Source of the DNA: Saccharum officinarum
Taxonomy: Eukaryota; Streptophyta; Magnoliopsida; Poales; Poaceae
Length of the DNA stretch: 64,000 nucleotides
NCBI GenBank assembly: GCA_020631735.1
Contig: CM036159.1
Span: 16,283,511 to 16,347,510, forward strand
Reading direction: 5' to 3'
Shown in pieces: positions 1-17,820 of this stretch. The first letter of the stretch is position 1, and the number at the start of each line of letters is the position of its first letter. The translations under genes and the position numbers were made by a program. The notes below the pieces were generated by a model. It did no database searches. It had not been told where the DNA came from and saw only the letters and a program-made list of their open reading frames with translations.

Positions 1-1
1 T

Positions 2-2917
2 AACTTGATCTTCAAAGGCTTTAGATATGAGAATCTATACTTGGTTGATTTCAATGCTAGTGACACTCAACTTTCAACATGCTTGCTCACCAAATCAAGT
101 ATGAGTTGGTTATGGCATAGAAGACTTGGTCATGTTGGCATGAAGCAATTGAACAAGTTAGTAAAGCATGACTTAGTTAGAGGCTTGAAGGATGTCACAT
201 TTGAGAAGGATAAGCTATGTAGTGCATGTCAAGCCGGAAAGCAAGTAGGCAACACTCATCCATTGAAGAGCATTATGAGTACTTCCAAGGCATTTGAGTT
301 GTTGCACATGGATCTATTTGGGCCAACTACATACACAAGCATTGGTGGCAACAAGTATGGTTTTGTGATTGTGGATGATTTCACTAGATACACATGGGTA
401 TTCTTTCTTGTGGACAAGAGTGATGTATTTGACATATTCAAGAAGTTCATCAAGAGAGTGCAAAATGAGTTTGAGACCACAATCAAGAAAGTAAGAAGTG
501 ACAATGGAAGTGAGTTTAGAAACACAAGAGTTGATGAGCTATGTGAGGAGCTTGGAATCAAGCATCAATTCTCGGCCAAGTATACACCTCAATCAAATGG
601 CCTAGTTGAAAGGAAGAATAGAACCTTAATTGATATGGCAAGATCAATGTTGAATGAGTATAATGTAAGTCATTCATTTTGGGCCGAAGCAATCAACACG
701 GCTTGCTTCTATAGCAACCGCCTCTATTGCCACAAGTTTCTAGAGAAGACACCATATGAGATCTTAAATGGAAGAAAGCCCAACATTGCATACTTTCGGG
801 TGTTTGGTTGCAAATGCTACATCTTGAAGAAGGGCACTAGATTGAGCAAGTTTGAGAAGAAATGTGATGAAGGATTTCTACTTGGTTACTCAACTACTAG
901 CAAAGCTTATAGAGTTTGGAATTTGGCTAGTGGTTTACTTGAAGAAGTGCATGATGTTGAGTTTGATGAAACAAATGGCTCTCAAGATGAAGAAGATAAC
1001 TTGGATGATGTGAGAGGAACTCAATTGAGTAATGCTATGAAAGAAATGGATATCGGTGATATTAGACCAAAGCAAGTTATTAATGTAGATGACAACAAAG
1101 ATCAAGTGCTCCAAAGTCCAATCACTCAAGCTAGTGGTTCTCTAATGCAAAATCAAGCTAGTACATCATCTCAAGTGCAACAAGATCAACAAGTGGCTAG
1201 TTCATCATCTCCAACTCATGATCAACATCAACATCCAAGCAATCAAGTCCAAGTGCTTCAACCAACTAACATTGCGAGAGACCATCCATTGGATTCCATC
1301 ATTGGTGACATACAAAGAGGAGTTCAAACTAGATCAAGATTGGCATCATTTTGTGCTCACTTATCTTTTATGTCAATGGAAGAACCCAAGGACATTGATA
1401 AAGCATTAAGAGATCCGGATTGGGTAAATGCAATGCATGAAGAGCTCAACAACTTCAAGAGAAATGAAGTATGGGAACTAGTTGAAAGACCTAAGGATCA
1501 CAATGTCATTGGAACAAGATGGGTCTTTCGCAACAAGCAAGATCAAGATGGGATAGTAGTAAGGAACAAAGCAAGACTAGTGGCTCAAGGTTACACACAA
1601 ATAGAGGGTCTTGACTTTGGTGAAACTTATGCCCCGGTTGCAAGATTGGAAGCAATTAGGATCTTACTTGCCTATGCTTGTGCTCACAATATCAAGCTAT
1701 ATCAAATGGATGTAAAGAGTGCATTTCTCAATGGGTACATTCAAGAGGAGGTGTATGTGGAGCAACCTCCCGGTTTTGAAGATGACAAGAAACTCAATCA
1801 TGTCTACAAATTGAGAAAAGCTTTGTATGGATTGAAGCAAGCACCTAGAGCATGGTATGAAAGATTGAGGGACTTCTTGCTATCCAAAGGATTTGTCATG
1901 GGCAAAGTTGATACAACACTATTCACCAAGAAGATTGGGAAAGACTTATTTGTGTTGCAAATATATGTTGATGATATCATATTCGGTTCAACCAATCAAG
2001 ATTATTGTGATGAGTTTGGAAAAATGATGGCCAAGGAATTTGAAATGTCAATGATTGGTGAACTTAGTTTCTTTCTTGGACTTCAAATCAAACAAATGAA
2101 AGAAGGTACATTTGTGAGCCAAACTAAGTACATCAAAGATATGCTCAAGAAGTTTGGCATGGAAGATGCAAAGAGTATTACAACCCCAATGGGCACTAGT
2201 GGAAGTTTGGATAGTGACAAGAGTGGCAACATGGTGGATCAAAAGCTATATAGATCGATGATTGGTAGTCTACTCTATGTGACGACATCAAGGCCCGATG
2301 TGATGTTTAGTGTATGCATGTGTGCAAGATTTCAAGCCTCACCAAGAGAAAGTCATTTGAAGGCAACAAAGAGAATATTGAGGTACTTAAAGCATACACA
2401 AGATGTTGGATTATGGTATCCCAAAGGTGCAAGCTTTGAGCTAGTTGGATATTCGGATTCCGACTATGCCGGTGATAAAGTGGAGAGAAAGAGCACTTCC
2501 GGGACATGTCAATTGTTGGGAAGATCACTTGTCTCATGGTCATCCAAGAAGCAAAATAGTATTGCACTATCTACCGCTGAGGCCGAATACATCGCCGCGG
2601 ATAGTTGTTGTGCACAAATCTTGTGGATAAAGGCAACATTGAAGGATTTTGGAATCAATTTCAAGAATGTGCCATTGCTATGTGATAATGAAAGTGCCGT
2701 GAAGCTAACCAACAATCCGGTTCAACATCAAAGAACAAAGCATATTGATGTTCGCCATCACTTTATTAGAGATCATCAACAAAAGGGTGACATTGCTATT
2801 GAGAGTGTGGGCACCGAAGATCAATTAGCCGATCTATTCACCAAGCCACTTGATGAGAAGAGATTTCACAAGCTAAAGAATGAGTTGAACATACTTGATT
2901 TCTCCAACATGAGTTGA
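2..2917 (+). CDS. SIRE/Maximus-type copia pol, partial at the left edge (integrase, reverse transcriptase, RNase H)
   Basis: The frame is open from base 2 to a TGA at 2915-2917, about 971 codons with no internal stop. It is the C-terminal part of a Ty1/copia polyprotein; gag, protease and the 5' LTR lie left of the window. Numbering residues from base 5, a GAG-pre-integrase HHCC finger uses H38, H43, C72 and C75. The integrase core shows D103 (HMDLFGP), D166 (SDNGSEF) and E202 (LVERKNR). The reverse transcriptase has the YVDD active site near residue 654. The RNase H has YSDSDYAGD near residue 816 and STAEAEYIA further on. The domain order INT-RT-RH is diagnostic of copia. A low-complexity Q/S-rich linker separates INT from RT. 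The intact frame suggests a young insertion, unlike the decayed relative at the right edge. The SIRE lineage call rests on the long 3' untranslated region and the LTR sequence. Confidence 0.93.
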   Translation, partial: NLIFKGFRYENLYLVDFNASDTQLSTCLLTKSSMSWLWHRRLGHVGMKQLNKLVKHDLVRGLKDVTFEKDKLCSACQAGKQVGNTHPLKSIMSTSKAFELLHMDLFGPTTYTSIGGNKYGFVIVDDFTRYTWVFFLVDKSDVFDIFKKFIKRVQNEFETTIKKVRSDNGSEFRNTRVDELCEELGIKHQFSAKYTPQSNGLVERKNRTLIDMARSMLNEYNVSHSFWAEAINTACFYSNRLYCHKFLEKTPYEILNGRKPNIAYFRVFGCKCYILKKGTRLSKFEKKCDEGFLLGYSTTSKAYRVWNLASGLLEEVHDVEFDETNGSQDEEDNLDDVRGTQLSNAMKEMDIGDIRPKQVINVDDNKDQVLQSPITQASGSLMQNQASTSSQVQQDQQVASSSSPTHDQHQHPSNQVQVLQPTNIARDHPLDSIIGDIQRGVQTRSRLASFCAHLSFMSMEEPKDIDKALRDPDWVNAMHEELNNFKRNEVWELVERPKDHNVIGTRWVFRNKQDQDGIVVRNKARLVAQGYTQIEGLDFGETYAPVARLEAIRILLAYACAHNIKLYQMDVKSAFLNGYIQEEVYVEQPPGFEDDKKLNHVYKLRKALYGLKQAPRAWYERLRDFLLSKGFVMGKVDTTLFTKKIGKDLFVLQIYVDDIIFGSTNQDYCDEFGKMMAKEFEMSMIGELSFFLGLQIKQMKEGTFVSQTKYIKDMLKKFGMEDAKSITTPMGTSGSLDSDKSGNMVDQKLYRSMIGSLLYVTTSRPDVMFSVCMCARFQASPRESHLKATKRILRYLKHTQDVGLWYPKGASFELVGYSDSDYAGDKVERKSTSGTCQLLGRSLVSWSSKKQNSIALSTAEAEYIAADSCCAQILWIKATLKDFGINFKNVPLLCDNESAVKLTNNPVQHQRTKHIDVRHHFIRDHQQKGDIAIESVGTEDQLADLFTKPLDEKRFHKLKNELNILDFSNMS

Positions 2918-4075
2918 TGCACTCCCATGATATGACATGCCTCTCCTTCGAGCCCCAAGGTACAATTGGTTGACATGTCATACATTCTATACTAAGGACA
3001 TGTTTAGTGCATCTAGTCATGATTTCTTATGTTCTAGGATCATTCATGAAAATTAAATAATTTTGAAGTTTATATAGTGCCACTATTGTTTTCATGACTT
3101 GTATGATCTAGTGGTAGCATATAACTTGTTTAAGTAGCTTGTGATCCTAAGTGTTTAATCTAGAAAACTTGTCTAAATATTTGCTTCAACATGGTGCATG
3201 ATAACCCTTCTAGTGAGGTGTGAAGAAGCTTGCCCTTGGATCAAACCGAAGTATTTTATTTATGTAAGCAATCTAGGTTGAATCATAAACTTGATCCTCA
3301 CCCCATATTTCAACATGTTAATCTATCTAAAGTTTGCTCCTTGTGGTCAATTGGTGCCAAAGGGGGAGAAAATGTTGTTCACAAAGATAGAACTCAAAAA
3401 TGTTATGGGGGAGAAAATATTTGAAAATGTTTCACAAAGATCCTAAAGGGGGAGAATTGATAAAAGAAGAATTGATAAAAGAAGCACACAAGTAGGGGGA
3501 GCAAGCTTTTAAACATGAATGTTGCATTTCTATGTGCACCTCATATGAATGATGCATAGTTATGCATTTCGTTTTCTCCAATACATTGCTTGTGTGGTGA
3601 CTTGCTAGTATAATTTGAATGATGCATTATGGTACTAGCATGAATAGGAAGTAGTTAGATTTTTCTTGCTTCGTGTTTTTTCAAAGTGGTACTAGAACCT
3701 TGCTTATAATATTGATCTCACGAGGTTTCTAGTTATGTTTGTGCTTTTCCAAGTGGAATCTAACTACACAAGGTGCTAAGATGGTGTTTATCGCTACTCC
3801 GATGGTATCACGCTTCAAAGGTCTATAATCTAAAACACTTAGCACCTATTGGTAGACAATGCTCCTAATCTTTCCTATCTAACATGTATGCTTCTAAAAT
3901 CCAAACATATAGCATACATGTAGGGGGAGCCATTGCTATCAATTTGAATTCATGATCACATGTTTATAATTCTTACACATGGTAATATACTTGGACAATG
4001 TGACATGGATTCAATCAAAATTTTATTATAACATCTTTGTGAAAGGTTTGTCACCAATTACCAACAAGGGGGAGA
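2918..4075 (+). other. Copia 3' untranslated region with multiple polypurine-like tracts
   Basis: About 1.16 kb between the pol stop and the 3' LTR. I see no long ORF and no envelope-like gene, although some SIRE elements carry one here. The purine motif AGGGGGAG or a close variant recurs near 3360, 3405, 3449, 3494, 3922 and 4067. The last copy (AAGGGGGAGA) directly abuts the LTR and is the functional polypurine-tract candidate. A short direct repeat (TTGATAAAAGAA) lies at about 3458-3483. Confidence 0.75.
4067..4075 (+). promoter_or_regulatory. Polypurine tract of the copia element
   Basis: A purine run AAGGGGGAGA immediately precedes the LTR start TTGAAAG. This is the expected position of the plus-strand primer for LTR retrotransposon reverse transcription. 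Confidence 0.75.
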
Positions 4076-4589
4076 TTGAAAGTCCTATGTTTGGTGTTGG
4101 TAATTAGTGACAATGCCTAAGTACTAATCCTATGCCTAAGTTGTATGTAGCATATGAGGATTAGTACACTCCAAGGTTGGTGGCAAGATGGACATGGTGA
4201 TCATGATGGCCACACTTGGATTTGGACGCAACCCTACGTGATCAAGGCAAAGGTATATGCTTAAGGGTTGTGTTTTAGTAACCAAGACACCTAGTGGGTG
4301 TGGTTATATTATAGGATAGATAGCCGTACTATAAAGAGGGGAATGACGCGGCTATTGAACTCCTAAGTGCCTCTAGATGTGCATTTCATGATCATATGCA
4401 TTTGGATAGAACTAATATCGCCTCGAAAAAATGATTGTGAAAATGCTAACACACTCACACATGACGTGATCACTTGGTGGTGTTAGCACATTTGCGATGG
4501 CGTTGGAGTTTAAGCGGTAGAGAGGGTTTGGGGAAATGAAATGCCTATTTTCCACTACGCCGGAAGTCGGAAAAAGAAACGGAGGCAAA

Positions 4590-4965
4590 CGGGGGTCACA
4601 ATGGTGACCGGACGCTGGACCGGACGCGGTCACTGTTTGACCGGACGCGTCCGGTCAGTGTCCAGTATCTACGCGTTTTTCAGTTGTTTGATCGGACGCG
4701 TCCGGTCGTCCAGGGAGCTTACTGGACTCCAACCGGACGCGGGCACTGTGGCGTCCGGTCAGTTCTTCAGCGCGTCCGGTCGCTGGTTCGCTGTGCGCAG
4801 CTTAGGGTTGACCAGCGCGTCCGGTCAGTTACGGGACCGGTGCGTCCGGTCGTGACCGACGCGTCCGGTCGTTGCGACCGGCGCGTCCGGTCGGTGCTTC
4901 GCGAAACTAGCCGTTGCGCGACCGGCGCGTCCGGTCAGTTGGACCAGCGCGTCCGGTCAACGCGA
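4590..4965. repeat. GACCGGACGC/GCGTCCGGTC decamer array in LTR U3
   Basis: More than a dozen copies of the decamer GCGTCCGGTC or its reverse complement lie at irregular spacing. Abutting head-to-head copies make a perfect 20-bp palindrome at 4638-4657. The array is much more GC-rich than the rest of the LTR and ends just upstream of the TATA box. The same array is present, more degenerate, at about 59258-59630. Confidence 0.85.
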
Positions 4966-5011
4966 TTTCGGCTGTTTAAGTTTCTAACGGCTATATTCGA
5001 AGGGGTACGTC

Positions 5012-5019
5012 TATAAATA
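5012..5019 (+). promoter_or_regulatory. TATA box of the copia 3' LTR
   Basis: TATAAATA is preceded by the GC-rich decamer array and followed by CTCGTTGGCCGG. It is conserved at 59684-59691 in the other LTR. Transcription would be expected to start roughly 30 bp downstream. Confidence 0.7.
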
Positions 5020-5918
5020 CTCGTTGGCCGGCTCAAGGCTCTCCCTCTTGAACATTTGACATACTTGTGAGCACTTTGAGCTAAGCAACTCCCCTCCCAC
5101 TCATCTCTCTTGCTTCTTTGCATATTCGAAGTGAGATTGAGTGATCCAAGTGCATTGCATTGTGAGATTGCATCTAGTTGGCACTTGGTGGTTGATTTGC
5201 TGCGGGATTCTTGTTTCTCTTGGTGGTTGCCGCCACCTAGACGGCTTGGAGCAGCTTGGAGGCGTTGGCAAGAGTTGGTGATTGTTCTTGGCCACCTCCG
5301 GTGATTGTGAGGGGTTTGTGCCTACCTCGGCGAAGCGCCAAAGGCAATATTAGTAAATTGCTTCGTGTCATTGCAACCTTTTGCCATTTGGTAGGTTCTT
5401 GTGGCGCCTTTTGAGAGGCTCGGTGTGTGACTGATTAGCCACCGAACCACGTGGTGAAGAGGGACACAACGGGGACTAGCGTGCCGGCAAGCACGTGAAC
5501 CTCGGGATAAATCTTCGTGCCATCATTCTTATTGTGTTTGATCGATCCCGGTGGTTATATATTGTGGTATTCATCTCTTGATCATATTGATTGGTTGGCT
5601 CAATACTTCGCCCCTCGGTGATACCCTCCTAACTCTCTCTTGTATTAATTTCTTAGTTACCTTGCTAGCTTGTTAGTGTAACTCTTAGCTTGAGTAGCTA
5701 GCTAGCTTTAGTTGTAGTTAAATTGTGCGGTTTGACTTGTGCGGTTGAGTGCAAATATACTAGAATTGTGAATTGGTTAGGTGGCTTGCAAACACCCCGT
5801 AGGCTAAGCAAAACTCGCATCTCGCTATTTGTTTTATTGATAAACTTGTTTAGCTTGTCTTTGTAGAAATTTTTTAATAGGCTATTCACCCCCCCCTCTA
5901 GCCATCAAGACCTTTCAA

Positions 5919-7788
5919 CAGACTCGGCACAGGTCGGGCGTGGAGAAGTTTCAGGGGCTCGACGATACAATGAGTTGAAATCGTAGTCGTCGTGGTAGTC
6001 GAGGACGATGACCGATGAGTAGTGATGGATGGCGACGAAGATTGCCGGACGTCCATGCTTGCATGTTGAATGTGCATATACACCATATATGCAAATTTAC
6101 ATTGCATGGCGCTGTAGATCGTGCCTTCTTTTGCTTGCTTGTGATCGTGCATGATAGTATGCACGCACGGCATATAATCCACATGCACTAACCTCCTGCT
6201 AATCCACTCCTTGGCCGATCGGATCTTGTAGATGCTTCCGTGCTCTTGATTGCTTGTTCCTTGTTGTCGGTGTAGATGGGGATGGTCGAAACCAGCGCCG
6301 CCGGATTTCTCGTGACGACCGGCCGCCGGATGCTCTTCCGAATCATCTCGTGACCATGATCTGGCCAGCGGCGTGTACTTGGGGACGTCTGCCCCCTTGG
6401 CGATGGCCTTGGCCAGCAGCAGCTTGATTAATCCTCCGCTCGGGACAGCACAGACACGGCAACACCCATCAGATTGGCCGTGGCTTTTGAAGGTGGACAC
6501 CACTTCAATTTGAACTCGGCACCCAGAACTCAACTCTGTAGATCGACACAGCACGGCCAATCCAATTCTGCCTTGGACTCGAAGTCAAGTCGCCGTATCA
6601 CGGCAACCGATTGATTCAGAACGGCGGCAGACCATGCTTTTCTCCGACAATATCCAAAACGAGAGAGCAACACGGTGCTAGGGAAAAGCTAGGGCACCGC
6701 AGCGACGGGTAGAAGCGAATCAGAGATGGCCAGGCAGGGTTTCGCGAGCTTGGTGGCTGCGCTGCAAGTTCTGGCGAGGCGGCGGCTGCGGCTAGTTGAG
6801 CAAGGTTGCTGCGCTAGGGTTTTGGGTAGGGCGGCGCGGCATCCGGCCTTGGGTTTTATAGGGCCTAGGCGCTGCATGTTTGTGCGGGGGAACAGGAAGA
6901 GACGATGTTTGACTAGGAAAAGAACGTAGTAGAGAGGGACGGCTTTGGTTTTTAGATGGATACGGAAGTTTCCTTGCAGGCTACGAGAAAGACCCCTGCG
7001 GCTGCCTGCTGGAGATAATTAATCAAGAGCTGACCTTGGGGCTTGGGTCCTGGCGAGCGAAGAAACAAAGGAAAGGAGCAGCCGGGTTGTTTACGAGCTG
7101 GACTCGTGAAAGCAAAGGGCGCGTCACGTAAAGCACTTGCATACACGTATACATGTATATATGTATATTTAAGATACGACGAGAGATAGAGGGAGCTACG
7201 AGCGGCGGCTCGCGATAAGAGTTGTACTTCTGAAATCAGGGCGTCGAGGGCTACGCCGGCATATATATAGTCGTAGGGTTTGGAAACTTTTCGGAATTTC
7301 TTAATTTCGGGATTATTTCAATTCCGCGAATAAAATAATTCCAGAAAATCTAGAATTACCTTTTTGGCCGTGAAAAATAGTCCGGAGCTCAGAAAAATCA
7401 CGGGAAAAATCCTGGAGACTCTTGGAGAGATAAGGAACTCAACTAAATGAGTTTGAGCTCATGAAAAGATTGATGAAGAGATCAAGGAAAAAGATTAAGC
7501 TCACGGAAATTGAAATTTTAAATCCAGAAAATGCCAAAAAAATTTCCGGTGAGAAGTAAACGTCGTCCTATGGTATTTTGAAAATAATAGCACTCACCAA
7601 CACCAAAGACAAGCATCACACAAACACCACATTATCAAATTAATATGAAAAAGTTTAAAACCACAATTATCTATATTTAAATTAGCAGCAACTTAACTTA
7701 TCTAATAAATTTATTCAAATATTGAAATTATTTATTTTATTTAGTATTTTTCATGCACAACCCAAAATAGGAAATTTTGGGTGTGACA
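5919..7788 (-). repeat. Probable remnant of a minus-oriented LTR retrotransposon
   Basis: The right border, read on the minus strand, begins TGTCACACCC, a common start of plant gypsy LTRs. A TATATATA box on the minus strand at about 7261-7268 fits a promoter inside an LTR. Several minus frames are open (for example 5898-6560, 220 codons). I recognise no gag or pol motif in them. The right edge interrupts a Tourist-like MITE whose remainder continues at 7789. No matching second LTR was found in the window. The call rests on one border and composition, so it is tentative. Confidence 0.4.
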
Positions 7789-7976
7789 ATATCGAATCTT
7801 TGGACACATGCATGAAGTATTAAATATAGATAAAAAATAAAACTAATTACACAGTTTAGACGAAATGGACGAGACGAATCTTTTAAGCCTAATTAGACCA
7901 TGATTGGACAATATTTGCCAAATAACAACGAAACGCGTTACAATGCCATTTTGCCAAATTTTTCGAAACTAGGCCC
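7789..7976. mobile_element. Truncated Tourist-like MITE
   Basis: It shares the core (AATTACACAGTTTAGACG, ACGAATCTTTTAAGCC, TTTGCCAAATAACAACG) with the complete copy at 52686-52930, in opposite orientation. The left end is missing where the LTR-like sequence ends at 7788. Confidence 0.65.
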
Positions 7977-8339
7977 TATGATGGTAGATCGTACCGTGGA
8001 AGTTGCGAAAATCTACAGTGGGAATGAACGCGGCTATGTCATAGGCCTATCTTATCTTTATTACGCTATAGGTTTTGTTGAGTGAGGCCTTTGACAAGAA
8101 ATGCAGACCTGTTGAACTACTGTTAAAGTATATAACAAAGCATCCAAATGATCGTGATGCTATATATACTAACGAGCCGTTCGGCTCCGGCGGAAAAACC
8201 GCGTTGGCTGATTTTTTTTTTTTGAGAGAAATATTGTTTCGGCTGAAAAAACAAGCTGAATAAGACGGATTATAAGTCAGATGAACAGGACCTAAATAGG
8301 ATTGGTTACTGTAGTCCTCTTGTTCTTTTTTAAATGTCG
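7977..8339. other. Intergenic, no gene recognised
   Basis: A short palindromic stretch AGCCGTTCGGCTCC near 8175 and a T-run near 8210 may be the end of a small DNA transposon. No supported ORF was seen. Confidence 0.4.
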
Positions 8340-8477
8340 TTATGATATTCATGTTGGACAAACTTTTTAAAGTTTAACCTAGTTAAAAAATATTAGTAAT
8401 ATTTGTATCTCTAAATAAGTTTATTATGAAAATAGATTCAACGATCTATCTAATGATACTGATTATGTACCATAAAC

Positions 8478-8554
<77 letters not shown>

Positions 8555-8617
8555 AAAGTTAAATACATTTGACTTTACATGAACTAAGAATGACAGTAAA
8601 AAAAGAGACGGAGGAAG
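8340..8617. mobile_element. Stowaway-like MITE remnant carrying a TA microsatellite
   Basis: The right end GACGGAGGAAG followed by TA matches Stowaway termini. AT-rich internal text (AAAGTTTAACCTAGTT, GTCAAAGTTAAATACATTTGACTTT) is typical. The left end is not clear. The TA repeat at 8480-8551 interrupts it. Confidence 0.5.
8480..8551. repeat. (TA)n microsatellite, about 36 units
   Basis: 72 bp of uninterrupted TA dinucleotide. Open frames across it encode only alternating Tyr/Ile and are not genes. Confidence 0.97.
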
Positions 8618-9572
8618 TATCAGCGAGATCATTGACGGTCATTTCTACCAGGAAGATCAGCGAGGAGGGGCGTTGCTCTTTTGTTTATTTCAGGGAAGAA
8701 AGAAGTATGACTATATATAAAAGACAACATATGTTTGATTCTCGTGGCCATATGCATCGTTTCTTCACCCCTTATTTTTTTTAAAATAAACAACCGGAGA
8801 CGTCACAATACAAAAAGATACAACTACATGGATTGGCCCGTCTCCATTTAAGTTTTCCAAATAAGTTTTGTGCATTTTCATCGACAAAAGGGAAACAACT
8901 TTCTGAACAATTGGTCATCATATGTATGTATCTCACACTTGTGTGATGGATTTGTCATTGCTAGTTTATGGTATCTACTTCAAAAAGAATCCAAGATTAT
9001 AGATCATTCTAGCCTTTTCTAGTCGATACTTAGTTTTTATCGTACATTGAGATATAAATTAACTATTTGCCTAGAAAACTAAAACAGAATGGTTTTCTAC
9101 CGAATGGAAGATAAATATAAACAAATTAGCAGTAAAACTCACTCGAGAAACACCACGGAAAACCCAAATATCTCATAGGCTTGCACACTGCATATATGGT
9201 ACTCTCTCCACATAAAAACAATATACTTTAGCTTTGTTCTAAGATAAACTATTTCAAAATTGACTAAGTTTGCAAAAATTAAATTGATGCTTATGATATT
9301 AAATAAATATTATTCGATTCATCATGGAATTTGTCTGATATCATAAATGTTGACCCTTGCTTAAATAGATAGCTTGATTTAAGGGAAAACAGAACTTATT
9401 TTTTTTTGAAAGTGATTTAGACCATGTATGATAAAGCGCGAGGTATTTTGTTTAAATAATACTCCCAATGTTTTAAAGTACAAGTTGTTTTAGCTCTCTT
9501 AAGTACATAGCTTTTTCTAAACACCCAAATATATAACAAAAGCTATGTACATAAAAATGTCAAAACGAACAA
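8618..9572. other. Intergenic, AT-rich, no gene recognised
   Basis: No convincing coding region. A Stowaway-type terminus (TACTCTCTCC, near 9199) followed by typical AT-rich text suggests a partial MITE to about 9385. Confidence 0.45.
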
Positions 9573-9813
9573 GGGGCTGTTTAGATGGTGAAAAAGTTTG
9601 GGTAAAGTTCCAGTAACACTTTTCGTTGTTATTTGGCAAAATTTATCCAGTCATAGACTAATTAGGCTCAAAAGATTCGTCTCGACATTTACAGACAAAC
9701 TGTGCAATTAGTTATTTTTTACCTACATTTAATGCTCCATGCATGCGTCCAAAGATTCGATGTGACAGTTACTGTGCAAACTTTTTTAGGTTGGGTGGCC
9801 AACTAAACAGGCT
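9573..9813. mobile_element. Tourist-like MITE upstream of the KNOX gene
   Basis: Terminal inverted repeats GGGGCTGTTTAG and CTAAACAGGCTC flank the shared family core (TTTCGTTGTTATTTGGC, AAAAGATTCGTCTCGACA, CTGTGCAATTAGTTA). It lies about 0.8 kb upstream of the KNOX start codon. Confidence 0.75.
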
Positions 9814-9868
9814 CAAGGATCACAACTATTGCACAGGGATATCATACCGCTAAACAATAAAACATGTA

Positions 9869-10071
9869 CTCCCTTTATTTCAAAATAACTGTGCATCTTG
9901 TTTTTCAATGAGTCAAATCTTTTTTAGTTTAACTATATATAAAAGAGAAATAGTAATATTTATACTCCATCATAAATATTATTGTGCACTATATTTTTAA
10001 TAAACGTTAAGAGATAAAAATGTTTATAATATTTTTTTTATAAATCGAGCTATAATTAGCTACGGAGGGAG
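9869..10071. mobile_element. Stowaway MITE (Tc1/mariner type)
   Basis: Begins CTCCCTTTATTTC after TA and ends ACGGAGGGAG. The inverted termini and TA insertion context are those of Stowaway elements. It ends about 540 bp upstream of the KNOX ATG. Confidence 0.75.
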
Positions 10072-10608
10072 TTGAAAAAGACTAGCGTATCCAACTGCTA
10101 CGAATAATCATTTTGAAAGTCCAAACAGGCCGTCGCGCTGTCAGCACGTCCAAAACACAGCAATCACACCCGTGCATAGGAGTACACTGCTCTAGTCGAC
10201 AGCACGCGTAAGCCAGCAGCACACATTTCGCCATGACCGTGAACCTCTCTCTCCGGCTTTTTTCCCGATCTGACGTCGGACATGACGGCCACCAGACCTC
10301 GCCTAGACCTTTCTTTTCCTACTTCACACCCTACCCGCAGCTACGCTATGCGATCTCATCTCGAATCGCACGGCCACAGTGTGGACCTATGCATGTTCCT
10401 TTCCGTCTCCACTGTTCCTGTTCCCCTCGTATTATTTATCCCCAAATTCCTCTTTACTTTACTGTAGTACTGCAAAAGATCTCAAAGCCGAAGCACGCAA
10501 ATCTCTCATGCTTATTAGCCCTAGCTAGCTAGCTGGCCCTTTTCTTCTCCTCTCCGGCCGTCTTCGTTACCCAGATCACGAAACCTAGCTACTAGCTAAT
10601 TACTGACG
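10072..10608 (+). promoter_or_regulatory. Proximal promoter and 5' leader of the KNOX gene
   Basis: This segment lies between the nearest MITE and the ATG at 10609. It is pyrimidine-rich (CTCTCTCTCC near 10245; TCTTCTCCTCTCC near 10542), as many plant 5' leaders are. An AT-rich TATTATTTAT at about 10429 is a possible core promoter but is not decisive. No ORF here looks real. Confidence 0.45.

Positions 10609-17820
<7,212 letters not shown>

Larger units (their letters stand above)
4076..5918 (+). repeat. 3' LTR of SIRE-type copia element (left copy)
   Basis: The LTR begins TTGAAAG and ends CTTTCAA, a short terminal inverted repeat. It is about 1843 bp long. It matches the 5' LTR at 58680-60592 over nearly its whole length with scattered substitutions and small indels. 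U3 contains an array of GCGTCCGGTC and its complement (about 4590-4965), followed by a TATA box at 5012-5019. The flank after the LTR reads CAGAC. The matching target duplication would be outside the window. Confidence 0.88.

Noticed and set aside
2918..4075. Envelope-like gene downstream of copia pol, as in some SIRE elements
   Set aside because: No ORF over about 65 codons and no signal-peptide or membrane segment.
4590..4965. CRISPR-like or satellite array
   Set aside because: Irregular spacing, both orientations, no unique spacers of constant length, and it sits within LTR U3 in a plant genome.
4541..5016. Arg/Val/Ser-rich open frames in the copia LTR
   Set aside because: They translate the GCGTCCGGTC array in different frames and have no start context or domain.
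5898..6560. 220-codon minus-strand frame as a host gene
   Set aside because: No recognisable domain, low-complexity Ser/Thr tail, and it lies in probable LTR-element sequence, overlapping the copia LTR end.
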